A stretch of DNA of 32,500 nucleotides from assembly GCF_964340395.1 (NCBI RefSeq), contig NC_135562.1, positions 10,470,134 through 10,502,633 of the forward strand. The letters are read 5' to 3'. The DNA comes from Glandiceps talaboti (lineage: Eukaryota > Hemichordata > Enteropneusta > Spengelidae). Within the stretch, counting starts at the first letter, position 1, and every line of letters begins with the position of its first letter. Positions 10,611 to 20,564 of the stretch are shown piece by piece. The notes under the pieces are model-generated. The model was given only the letters and a program-made list of their open reading frames with translations. It made no database searches and had not been told where the DNA came from. A program made the position numbers and the translations under genes.

Positions 10611-11960
10611 ATTATGTGTGGTCGTTTTATCTAAATGTAATAAGAACTTAGGAGTCATGAATATTTATGTTTTGCTATTGGCATATGTATGTCTGCAAAC
10701 TTCCATAACACATTGACTGACCATGGCAAGATCATACGCTGAATAATGAATGAGAAAAAATCTGCACTCGCGTATTGTAAGGAATGTAAACTCATGAAAT
10801 GACTCTCCGGATCCCATAATTTACCAAAAAAATGACATTACTTCTTAGGGGTAGTGTTCCCCTTTAACTCATTTAAACAACGCCCTCTACGACCTGCCTT
10901 GTGATTACAATAACTATTTTGCGCATTTTGAGATCCACAAGTTTGTATATCATGGCACTCATACATGTTCGTTTAAAGACCCTTTTTATATTCCCTATAG
11001 CCTAAGATTCGTGCGCACATGTACAGTATAAAGGAACTCGAAGTGTTTTGCAGTATATGTTGGTTTATAAGTTTATACTACCTGTTGTACGAGTTGTTAA
11101 GTGTCTTGAAACTAGGCCACCACGGAGAGGTCAAGCCGGAAATACAGCCACTATTTGAAGTTGTTCCTTTGTGCTAGGCAACCAAAACTGGGCTTTGTGT
11201 GAATTCAAAATGAATTGAAATTTACAGTAGAAGGATTAAAGAGATTGTGCACTAAAATAGCCAATATGTGGTCAGGGTTCATTACATAATATATTTTCGC
11301 CTCCCCCCCCCCCCCGGCTCTTCTTTCAGCTCAGATAACGTATATATAGTGGTCTTGGGTTTTTAGGACAAATGCTCCATAGAATATCATGTTATGAAAT
11401 TATTGTTGATGCTGGTGACTAATATCTAAAACTTCCCGAGTAAACAGCTATAATACTAATAATTTTGTTTTCCATTTTAGACCAATCTCAAGATCCGGTT
11501 CCAGCAGACAATACTGGGTGTGGATGGCTAGCTCTCACATTTCATGCGTTTCCTTGAAGCATTTTCTGTGTCGTAAATTAAAAGGGCTCCTCGTGACCGT
11601 ATTTAAAAGTTCCTTTTGAATACCTCTCACGATAAAGGACCATTCTCCGTCACAGGGATATAGCTAAGGTGTTATTCACTCTAATCTTTATGGGTTCAAG
11701 AAAATGGATGACGTCAAAATCTACAACAATACACGTGTATTCATGATGTCATCCATACAGAGTGAAATACTAAAGGGATAGCATTCGTCTGCAGAGAACG
11801 GTACTATTTCGGGGATTTCCCTAGCACTGTGAAGTAACCAATGTTTACTCACGAAGAGAATTATTAACCCATTTCCATTTTATTCTCAACGGACCGGCGT
11901 ATTGATATCCCCGACCAGTATTCCCACTTTTACAAACAATATGCTGCCGTCTATTAGTAT

Positions 11961-12070
11961 CTATCTGTCTGTCTGTCTTTACCTCTGTCCCTGTCCCTTT
12001 CTCTGTATGTCTCTGTCTCTGTCCCCCACTGTTTATATCTATGCATGGACTGTCCCTTTCTCTGCCTGTC

Positions 12071-12111
<41 letters not shown>

Positions 12112-12165
12112 TGTCTGTCTCGTTGCCTGTCTGTCTCGTTGTCTGTCTGTTTGTCTGTCTGTCTA

Positions 12166-12217
<52 letters not shown>
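11961..12217 (+). repeat. CTGT microsatellite grading into CT
   Basis: Imperfect CTGT units from 11961 are pure at about 12073-12113 and 12175-12195, then become a CT run to 12217. All three forward frames stay open through it because CTGT units contain no stop, so the apparent Cys/Leu/Ser-rich proteins are artefacts. Confidence 0.95.
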
Positions 12218-13507
12218 AAATTACAGAAGTTTGACATATTTATATCTATTCCAATCTCACGATTTGATCATAAGAATAGGACAATATCGATTCAATATCC
12301 TGACTATAATATATTGAATTCATGACCTGGTTCAACATTTTAATATCTATAGATACTGTCTTTATGCAGAATTATGCAAAGTATGGTTTTTACTATATAT
12401 GTAGAGCAATGTTTGAAACTTTTGATTTTGCATTTAATATAAATAGATACTGCAAATTCTCACTTATCAAAAGTTGACTTTGATAGGACAAACATTAGAC
12501 AGTAACGAGTCGAGTGGTGAGACTCACGTGTTTTGGAGTTGGTCGTTTACGACATGTACAAAATACAGGCACTGATAGCGCGCACGTACATATGTCTGGT
12601 GCATGGTGTGGCTAACATCTTACCAAACTTGCAATGTCACAGTACATTTCTTTGCGTTTAAATAATTACCCAGCAAATTGTTGCCAAATTACACATTGCA
12701 ACAAAGTATATGTTTGCAGTTACAGTGTATATTGATTTATATAAAATGTAACAATATTGTACTTCAATTTTTGACGTGCTATGCGACAAAACTTTATAAT
12801 GTTATTAATGTTTTGTCAAAGCAGATAATAATACATAGCAGTGTTTACTGTTGTCGAGCCAGGCGACGATTTACATCAACCTAAGTCACCTCTGTTGTAT
12901 TTGTATTCCCCCAGGACGACATACTTCTCTCGATACAACCTAATGATGGCGCACTTCACACACATTCAATCTATGGGATCTCGAGATCTTTCATATCTGC
13001 ACACATATAGCATGGAGACATAACTTTAAGTATTTCATCTATTATATTTTATATTTCCTAAAATTACAATTTTTTGATAGCAGTACCCTGTATATAGCTG
13101 AGAGTTAACCAATACTCAAAACTAGGACTGTAGCATCAGATTTCACCATTCGGAAAGTTCTTGATCTCTTGCAATACTTCTACGGATAGCTCCGGGTTGT
13201 CATGGATATGGAATGGAAATCTACTAAGATAGAAAGGAATAAATGTATTACGAAAAGATGTTTTGTATTTGATTCTCTTCAAAGTGTGTTTACTAAAAGA
13301 GGCAACTTTTCTTGTTTCTAAATATTAGACTATAATAAGGAAAACTGACGACATTTGTAACCAAAGTCTTCTTATACTGTAACAATGGCCACATGTGATG
13401 GCAGTACTGTACTGATGGTGATATCTTGCTTGGTGGTCGGAGTAGAGCGGTAATAATAGTTCTGGTCTTATTAATGAATGTAGCTAAGAGGGAGCAAGAG
13501 TTGAATT

Positions 13508-13576
13508 GGGTGGTGGTGATGGTGATGATGATGGTGATGATGATGATGATGATGATGGTGATGGTGATGGTGATGG

Positions 13577-13617
<41 letters not shown>

Positions 13618-13662
13618 GTGATGGTGGTGGTAGTGGTGATGATGATGATGTGATGGTGGTGA

Positions 13663-13696
<34 letters not shown>

Positions 13697-13746
13697 GGTG
13701 ATGATTATTATTGTGGTGGTGGTGGTGGTGGTGGTGGTGGTGGTGA

Positions 13747-13780
<34 letters not shown>

Positions 13781-13835
13781 GATGGTGGTGGTGGCGGTGG
13801 TGATGATGATGAGGAGGTGGTGGTGATGGTGAAAG
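13508..13835 (+). repeat. GAT/GGT trinucleotide array
   Basis: About 330 bp of mixed TGATGATGA and GGTGGTGGT blocks. It reads as poly-Met/Val, poly-Asp/Gly, or on the other strand poly-Ser/Thr/Ile, depending on frame. These long open frames are low-complexity artefacts. Confidence 0.95.
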
Positions 13836-14792
13836 TACTGATGACAGTGTTCATACAAAACAGCCGATAATGATGGTATGGAAACAATAAATGTAATGAG
13901 TCAGATAGGAATTGATCGAATTCTAAAGCATAGCCTTGGAACTTAGAAGTATGTTGAATTGGAATAACTTGAACAAGGTTTGGGATAATTAAAAAGTATA
14001 ATCACATTATTCTCTATCAGCTCCATTTGCTATTGTGTAAATTACATTATTTCGACAGTGTCCATCATGAACATTTAGCGCCCTCTACCTCTGCGTAAGT
14101 AAATGTACTGAGAAATTTAAATTTATCTCAGTCAGGTCGGTGAACAAATCATATTTCCCATGCTTTCTTAGTTCCTAACTCATGCCAATTTTATTGACGA
14201 ACTTTAATTCACTTTCCTTCCAGGGTTCTAAAATAGGACCTCTGTAATTACACTTGTGACGAGAAGAATGACAATATTTAATTTAGATAAGGTTCCATCA
14301 ATTAAATACTTCCAAATCGTCTGATATCCTTGAATTTACCCCAAAACCTACCACGGCCATGGTAGACAGGGGAAAAACAAACACAGAAAGAAACATAATG
14401 AAAGCGTGTCATGTAAAATCCACTTTTGTGTTGATTCATTTTCTGAGTGTACCTAGAACTACTACACTGGTGAAATATAATATCAAAATCCAAAGTTTGA
14501 TTGTCTTTTAAAACAACTATTTAGATATATTTGTAGTTATTTGAAGATATTTGAACGGTCTTTTCATTTACAGTAGTATGGTATACGGCCTTCTAAGGAA
14601 ATTTTGAGCAAATCTACCCACAAACCTACCCGCACGCGGACGGCAAACAAAGAATTTATATTAATGGTGCCTGAAGTAAATAAATCAAAATCAGGCACGA
14701 TTATCATAAAAATGGCACCATGTATGATTTAAAAAAAATAAGAGCTCAATTGCGATCATGCATTATATAATACTGTGTGGGTTTCATATGAG

Positions 14793-14798
14793 TTTATT
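14793..14798 (-). promoter_or_regulatory. Poly(A) signal of the WAP gene
   Basis: AATAAA on the minus strand lies 22 nt after the stop codon (TTTATT on the plus strand), implying a very short 3' UTR. No clear GU-rich element follows, so the exact end is uncertain. Confidence 0.45.
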
Positions 14799-14819
14799 AT
14801 TCTTACCTTAAGGGAAGTT

Positions 14820-15064
14820 TTATGGCTTGACACATCGCTTAGCAACGCCGTTACTGCAACATATCTTTTTGCCCGTGCAATCAGCATTGGATTCGCAATC
14901 GCCATCGCCATCGCCTACTTCTGCCTCAATCGGACAGCCTGTGGTACAAAACAGACCACCACATCCATTGGGACAACACAGTTCGGTCTTCCTACAATCA
15001 GTGTCTGACTGACAGTTACCTACTATACATATACCAACACCAGGTTCAGGACAAATTAGCTCTC
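14820..15064 (-). CDS. Terminal coding exon of the WAP gene (both WAP units)
   Basis: The exon begins after tttttattcgcag (acceptor at 15065-15066) and ends with TAA at 14820-14822. Its first two bases (GA) complete the Arg30 codon started by the microexon. Thirteen of its 80 complete codons encode cysteine up to position 73, with the paired CC and the final single Cys of each WAP unit clearly visible. Confidence 0.9.
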
Positions 15065-15331
15065 CTGCGAATAAAAACGAATGTTGGAAATATTATGAAT
15101 AAGCAGTCGATAATTTAGTTGTCTGATTCACCATACCGTACGCTTTCCGGGGTCCAATGCTACGAAAATGTAGCCAATAAACTAGGGACGCTCACTAAAC
15201 TTTGTGTCTGATGTATAATATATAACATAGGAGACCTTTCACATAAATGAAATATCAAATCATGCATATACGTATACACAAAACACGTGAATATAGTCAT
15301 CAATATCGCAGTTAACTTTACTTTCGACCTC

Positions 15332-15411
<80 letters not shown>

Positions 15412-15500
15412 TTGCAACACGGAGTTTCACACATAGTGCGATGATCGCACTATGTATGAAACTCCGAGTTACAACCAAGAAAGAGTTCCAGAACTACCAA

Positions 15501-15581
<81 letters not shown>

Positions 15582-15600
15582 TGGAATACTACGAATAAGT

Positions 15601-15640
<40 letters not shown>

Positions 15641-17655
15641 AAAGTCACTCGTAGTATTCTACTTACAGAAGCGTACTTAACTATCACTTGCAATTGACTG
15701 AACTCAAACCTGGTATTGAGATACAGCATATAAACGATCCAATGACTTAATTTCTTATACTTTACAAAGAATGTAATTCTAACAATGGCAGGAGGCAATT
15801 GTAATGTCATATATAGAAGACATACCTTGACATTAATAATATACTGGAATAGTTTAATCAGGGTTCTATTTAAGTATTTTCAGTTGAGTATTTACAAGAC
15901 GTGAACAGTTCTGCAAACTTTCATAGTCTAGTTCCATGACGGACAGTATACACTTTTACCATCAAGTCAAGCCCATTAGACTACATGACACCTGCACAGA
16001 ATTCTGTGCTCCCCTCCCCCAACAGCGTTAATATAAACATGATGACGTCGCGTCGTCGCGTCCTCACGTGAGACTGGAGGTGGAGTCGTGGTTGGACATT
16101 TGCATATCATAAGAGTCATATTAACATGAGAAGAGTCAAAAACGTTTGACAGCCTGTAAATTTGTGATGGATTACTACTGACATGTGATGTCCCCTCTTC
16201 GTTCACTATGTGGTCGAACCACAATTAACGCCTTGAGTCACTGGCTTCACTAGACGGTATACGGAAAAGTGTATACTGTCCGTCATGGAACTAGACTAAG
16301 GTACACAGTAAACAACTGTTCCTACTCCTAATTTGGTTCTGATAGTCACAAATCAAGCGCAAAAAGACTCACTATAGCCCAACACCTTTCTAACCATCAG
16401 ATTTTTCATTCTCCCCCACCTCATACATGCATAATGTTCTTCATGCTCCCTACTTTATCCACTGCCCCCTCCTTCCATAAATTCTGTTCCTTCCCTTCGA
16501 TCAGCAGCAGTAACTTTCACCATGATTTTAAGGAGGAATGTGGTTATTGTCATTCATTTTAAACCTCATGATATCCTCGACCTTTCTTAAACGTTTGTAA
16601 AAGGCCAAGCTAAATGTTTTAAGTGCCATCTAATCTTAACTTTTAAAGTGGCCATATCGATGAGGATTAGGTATTTATTTTGGTTTTTCAATTTATGAAA
16701 CTATTTTATCATTGCTTCCTACTTGAACAAATTAATGTGAAACAAAATTGACAAAGTCTGTATTTGTAACTCAATACACTGCAACAAACTAAAGAAGAAA
16801 TGTGTAAAAATGTTGTTATTGTACGTACAACAATAAACATTTTACTCGTTTTATTACTGTTTTGCAATGTATTGAGTTACAAACACAGACTTGGCATATG
16901 TTATTTCGCATTGATTTTTCAAGTAGGAAGCAATGATAAAATTGTTTTATAAATTAAAAATCCTAATAAATACCCAATCCTCATCCATATGTCCACTTTA
17001 GTGGCACTACTTTATAAGCTATTTGTATTATTGTGGTTTGTGTGTTTAATTTTGATATCATGAAACGTATTACAAGATTAAACATGGTGCTATTAAACTG
17101 GAAAGTGGATATATTTGGTGTAGGTATATCATAATTCGAAATTGAGGCTATTTACGCGCATGAGCATTCAATGATCCGTGCATCCCATGGACTTGTATTT
17201 ACCCAAAATTGCATCCGTTTATATACACCTATCGACCTATAACATATACATATACTCTCTACCCACCCTCAAACCCACCAGGATACACCTACCCACCCGT
17301 CCCATATATACATATTTCCTTCCAATCCATTCACTTGTACCTACTCACCCATCTACGTGACCGTTCACAACTTACCGTTACACACCTACTCATCCATCCT
17401 AGATGCATTAACACCTACCCACCCATCAACCCACCCGCATACACCTACTCACACAACTTACATACATATACCACTACCATTCCAACCACCCTCTCACCAC
17501 CTCTCACATGAACTTATCTACTTGTTCATTTTTCTATCGACAATAGAATTACACATTTAATAAGAAATATTTTGACTTACGCTTTTTAGCTCGTTCATCA
17601 ATCTGAAACACAAAAAAAGAGCAACAGGGAAGTCACAGAGTGTAAACATCAATTG

Positions 17656-17729
<74 letters not shown>

Positions 17730-17822
17730 ATGGTGGTTGTGGTTGTGGTGGTGGTGATGATGATGATGATGATGACGACGATGACGACGATGATGATGAT
17801 GATGGTGGTGGTGGTGGTGGTG

Positions 17823-17884
<62 letters not shown>

Positions 17885-17970
17885 CTGACGACGATGACGA
17901 CGATGATGATGATGATGGTGGTGGTGGTGGTGGTGGTGTGATGATGATGATGATGATGATAATGATGATG

Positions 17971-18023
<53 letters not shown>

Positions 18024-18173
18024 CGATGATGACGGTGATGACGACGACAACGAAGATGATGATGGTGGTGATGGTGGTGATGGTGATAGTGGTGGTGATG
18101 GTGATAGTGGTGGTGGTGGTAACATTATTGTTAGAAAATACTAACACAACTAAGGCAACTTTGTCATTTGCAA

Positions 18174-18262
<89 letters not shown>

Positions 18263-18927
18263 AGTCTTAGAGAGTGACAAACAGGTAGGTAAGTAGGTAC
18301 ATGTAGGTAGGTAGAAGCAGAGACAGCGCGACGGAGGCAAATAGGGTGCGAGCAATTTGGCAACAACGCTCAAACCCTCGTTCTGTATAGGATATATTAC
18401 ACTAAACCAGAAACTTGGATTTTTATTTCAACAAAAAACCAAAGCAACTGATATATTCACTAAACATTTGTCAATTACTTATAAAAAAAGACAATGTATC
18501 TGTTATTTAATAGTCGATCTTATCTGAAGGTAGTGTAATGGCAAGCTTAAATCTTGGACATAGTTTTGAATGTCTCCATATTAAAACTGTACTGGAGTAA
18601 CTGAAGTACCATTTTTCGATCAGACAACCACAATATATTCACTGAAAGTTGTTGAAATACCAACAATTAGATATGTCCCAGTTATACAACTAACATCGTC
18701 TTTTCTCAAACCTTCTTCACGCTCAGCATCTCAGAACTGTTGTCCAAACTTCAAACGTGTGTCAAGTCAAAATTTCAACTGTTGTGAATTCTCTATTGTA
18801 ACACGTTTAACATCAATCTTACTTAGCAAAGTACTCTCATAAAGAATGACACGACACATACCGTAGCCGCTCCCAGCATTGCTGCCATAGAAACCAGGAT
18901 AAGAGTTTTAACCCATACGGTAGCCAT
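14820..18927 (-). CDS. Secreted WAP four-disulfide-core protein (exons 18862-18927, 17581-17602, 14820-15064)
   Basis: Predicted 110-residue secreted protein with two whey-acidic-protein units. The family includes protease inhibitors and antimicrobial proteins. Exon 1 encodes a 22-residue signal peptide ([20 protein letters not shown] then AT) ending ACG|gtatgt. A 22-nt microexon encodes IDERAKK plus the first base of Arg30. Exon 3 encodes the WAP units and stop. Phases fit (0, then 1), and all junctions are GT-AG. Unit 1 (34-69) has all eight cysteines: 34, 42, 47, 53, 59, 60, 64, 69. Unit 2 (73-107) keeps only six (73, 86, 92, 98, 99, 107): C2 and C7, which pair in WAP domains, are both missing while spacing is kept (C1-x12-C3). 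A GDGDGD run, coded by a GGCGAT repeat, covers the C2 region. The R-A-K-K-R before the domain could be a processing site. The ATG has A at -3 and G at +4. Protease target or antimicrobial role cannot be told from sequence. Confidence 0.88.
15333..15579. repeat. AT-rich palindrome: (AT)n, 35-bp inverted repeat, (AT)n
   Basis: Arms 15408-15442 and 15444-15478 match at 32 of 35 positions around a single central base. They are flanked by pure AT tracts (15333-15407 and 15503-15579). The whole block can extrude a large cruciform. It lies in WAP intron 2, so its transcript would form a near-perfect hairpin. Confidence 0.9.
15579..15664. repeat. 16-bp inverted repeat with a (TG)n loop
   Basis: aagtggaatactacga at 15579-15594 pairs with tcgtagtattctactt at 15649-15664 with one mismatch. 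The loop is mostly a TG run (about 15603-15638). It sits directly after the AT palindrome, so two microsatellite-bearing hairpins are adjacent. Confidence 0.85.
15924..16298. mobile_element. MITE-like element with perfect 34-bp terminal inverted repeats
   Basis: TAGTCTAGTTCCATGACGGA and the following 14 bases at 15924-15957 occur exactly in reverse complement at 16265-16298. The 375-bp element has no transposase. The short minus-strand open frame inside it is not gene-like. The perfect ends suggest a young insertion. It lies in WAP intron 2. A TA target duplication is possible but not separable from the TA at the ends. Confidence 0.8.
16621..17010. mobile_element. Long foldback element (arms about 145 bp)
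   Basis: The arm at about 16640-16785 (aaagtggccatatcgatgag through tttgtaactcaatacactgcaa) pairs with about 16863-17000 over most positions. The spacer of about 75 bp carries its own palindrome around GTACGTAC at 16822-16829. It has no coding capacity and fits a snapback MITE. It lies in WAP intron 2. Confidence 0.8.
17180..17510. repeat. G-poor ACCC/ACCTACC-rich stretch near the WAP microexon
   Basis: Degenerate CACCTACCCACCCATC units give a plus strand rich in C and almost free of G for 330 bp. On the transcribed (minus) strand it is a series of GGGT triplets starting about 70 nt after the microexon donor, a position where G-runs can act as intronic splicing enhancers. The open frames in it are artefacts. 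Confidence 0.65.
17581..17602 (-). CDS. 22-nt microexon of the WAP gene
   Basis: On the minus strand a strong acceptor (ctctttttttgtgtttcag) is followed by 22 nt coding IDERAKK plus one base, then a perfect gtaagt donor. It is the only junction I found that joins exon 1 (phase 0) to the WAP exon (phase 1) in frame. Skipping it would read Glu-Ser-stop at the start of the last exon. It adds a basic RAKKR stretch just before the first WAP cysteine. Confidence 0.75.
17655..18120 (+). repeat. GAT/GGT trinucleotide array in WAP intron 1
   Basis: About 465 bp of GAT units with GGT blocks and an internally duplicated segment (GACGACGATGACGACGATGAT ... GGTGGTGTGATGAT at about 17775-17830 and 17885-17945). 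Long poly-His, Ser, Ile, Met and Asp frames on both strands are artefacts. It begins about 50 bp upstream, in transcript sense, of the 22-nt microexon. Confidence 0.95.
18177..18260. repeat. (AT)n microsatellite
   Basis: About 84 bp of pure AT in WAP intron 1, giving Ile-Tyr frames on both strands that are not genes. Confidence 0.95.
18862..18927 (-). CDS. Signal-peptide exon of the WAP gene
   Basis: 66 nt from ATG to ACG|gtatgt encode a typical secretion signal: Lys7, a hydrophobic core at 8-18 and small residues G-A-A at 19-21. The join to the microexon at 17602 is phase 0. Possible acceptors lie just upstream (after 18986, ttttcgcag; or after about 18935), so the 5' UTR may be split. Confidence 0.82.
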
Positions 18928-19480
18928 ATTGTAGCTGTGCAATGGTAATTCAACCTTATAAAACTTGTCACGGCAACAATATTATCTGCGAAAATTGATA
19001 TAATATTAAAAGTATGTTATTAGTTGTACTAGCTGTGTGGGAGTGAGTGAATGGGGAGGAAAATTAAAAAAAAGTATGAATTACGAATTTCATAAATGAA
19101 GGTCATCCTCAAGTTACGTTTACGACCAAAAAACCTTAATAACAAATTCAATAGCTCAATCTCAGAAGTTTTACAAAAAAATACAGTTTTGATTAGATGC
19201 GATATCAAATTCAGTTAGATTGGCCACAAAGTTTTAAGATACAACACGGTTAGATTTGGTTTTTTTTCACAAAGACCACAAACCCATTGTCTCTCGTATA
19301 CTATAGCATACAGACTCACACTCAATTCGATTGACGAGAAAGTCACGTGCCCCATACATTAAATTTGTCTTAGTTTTTTTGCTCTGCAAAACTTATCCAT
19401 GATGTGAAATATAATGATTCGTTTGAATAGCGGTGAACATTATATAGAGACCAAGGAGAATTGGATATTGACTTGGTTGT

Positions 19481-19511
19481 GGGTGGGGGTGGGGGTGGGG
19501 GTGGGGGTGGG
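19481..19511 (+). repeat. G-quadruplex-type GGGGGT repeat
   Basis: Four G5 tracts flanked by G3 tracts, all separated by single T, fit the strictest intramolecular quadruplex pattern (loops of one base). It lies about 55 bp before dispersed element copy 3 and some 550 bp upstream of the WAP signal-peptide exon. Confidence 0.85.
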
Positions 19512-19565
19512 TCTGAATGGTGTTTTGTACACAAAATTGTCAATCTGGAGATGTGATGTATCTCT

Positions 19566-19905
19566 AGGCCTAATAAAAAAAAAGTTGTGTGGTTCCGATT
19601 ACTCTCAATTTTAGAATAGTTGGGGTAGGTAGATTTTTTGCTTTATTTTTTTATGTGGGAGTGTTTAGTTCAGGTTTTCCATTGTTTTCCAAATGGTCTC
19701 TGTGTTATTTATTTCTTCCTATCAGATGTACAGCCATTACAGATTGGAAGAACAGTTTTATATTGTCTTTTTAACATGATGTGGGTTTCCGCATCCACTA
19801 TTTCTCACGAGACTTTTTTTCTCGAATACGTAAAACATGTTCAGGGTCGGCAGTGAAAAGCTAGGTGGGGTCGGGTAACCGGAACCAAACAATTATTTTA
19901 GGCCT
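19566..19905. repeat. Dispersed inverted-repeat element, copy 3 (MITE-like)
   Basis: 340-bp copy whose two ends are inverted repeats. The left reads AGGCCTAAT, an A-run, then gtggttccgattac; the right, read on the other strand, reads AGGCCTAAAATAATTG then tttggttccggttac. The two short open frames inside it are not conserved in copies 1 and 2, so they are not genes. Confidence 0.8.
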
Positions 19906-20564
19906 TATATACATACATGTATGTTCTAACGTCGACGTCGTCCTGCCCGGAAATGAAGATTTTACAAAAAGCTGTTAATCTGTTTCGACATTTTATGGAT
20001 TTTCTGATGGATGGGGAGCTAACAGTGTTATTTGAGATTATGAGATTATTCAAGTCAGTTACGGTACGAGTATAACAGTACGTCATGACTTTATTTTAAC
20101 ATGGGATCCGGGAGAGTATGTAAATTATATTGTTTTAGTAGGTTTTATCGTAAGTTCAAAGTTCAAAGTACTCCTCTAGAGGCACAAAAATCGTGACAAA
20201 GATATTAAATTCTGTCATTTCATAATCACAGAAAAAACTCAAAAACAGATATATCGTGAAAACAAACTTATACCTGGTTACCTAGGGGACGTGTTACAGC
20301 TAAAGGTAAAATGCTTGTAGACGGAAGAACACGGAAACGAGTCACTGGAATGGCAATCACCCCCAAATGCTATTGCAATGCAGAATCATGAGTGTGGACC
20401 AAAGTTAATGTGTAGAAGATTTTCAGACCAGTTATACGAGGAAGAACGTTAACTGTGGCCAATCTATGGATGTATTTGGTCGCTCACGATAACATTTATA
20501 CAATTGTACTCACGAAACCTGAAACAAAACATCGTTTGACTTGACAAAACTCTTGCTATTAAAA

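Larger units (their letters stand above)
10620..14780. other. Non-coding stretch between IL-17 gene A and the WAP gene
   Basis: No gene is recognised. It holds a poly-C run (11303-11315), a CTGT/CT microsatellite (11961-12217) and a GAT/GGT array (13508-13835). One acceptor-like sequence (ttgttttccattttag at 11480) precedes 16 open codons but has no partner exon I can identify. Confidence 0.55.

Noticed and set aside
11481-11531. Acceptor-like ttttag followed by 16 open codons and a stop
   Set aside because: No partner exon, domain or poly(A) signal could be found. Chance pyrimidine tracts are common here.
13484-13858. Long open frames on both strands (poly-Met/Val, Asp/Gly, Ser/Thr/Ile)
   Set aside because: They are translations of a GAT/GGT microsatellite that has no stop in several frames.
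15160-15680. Ile-Tyr and Cys-Val repeat frames
   Set aside because: They are translations of the AT and TG microsatellites around the palindrome.
17557-18147. 196- and 158-residue minus-strand frames rich in His, Ser and Ile
   Set aside because: They are low-complexity products of the GAT array. The true coding part here is only the 22-nt microexon, in another context.
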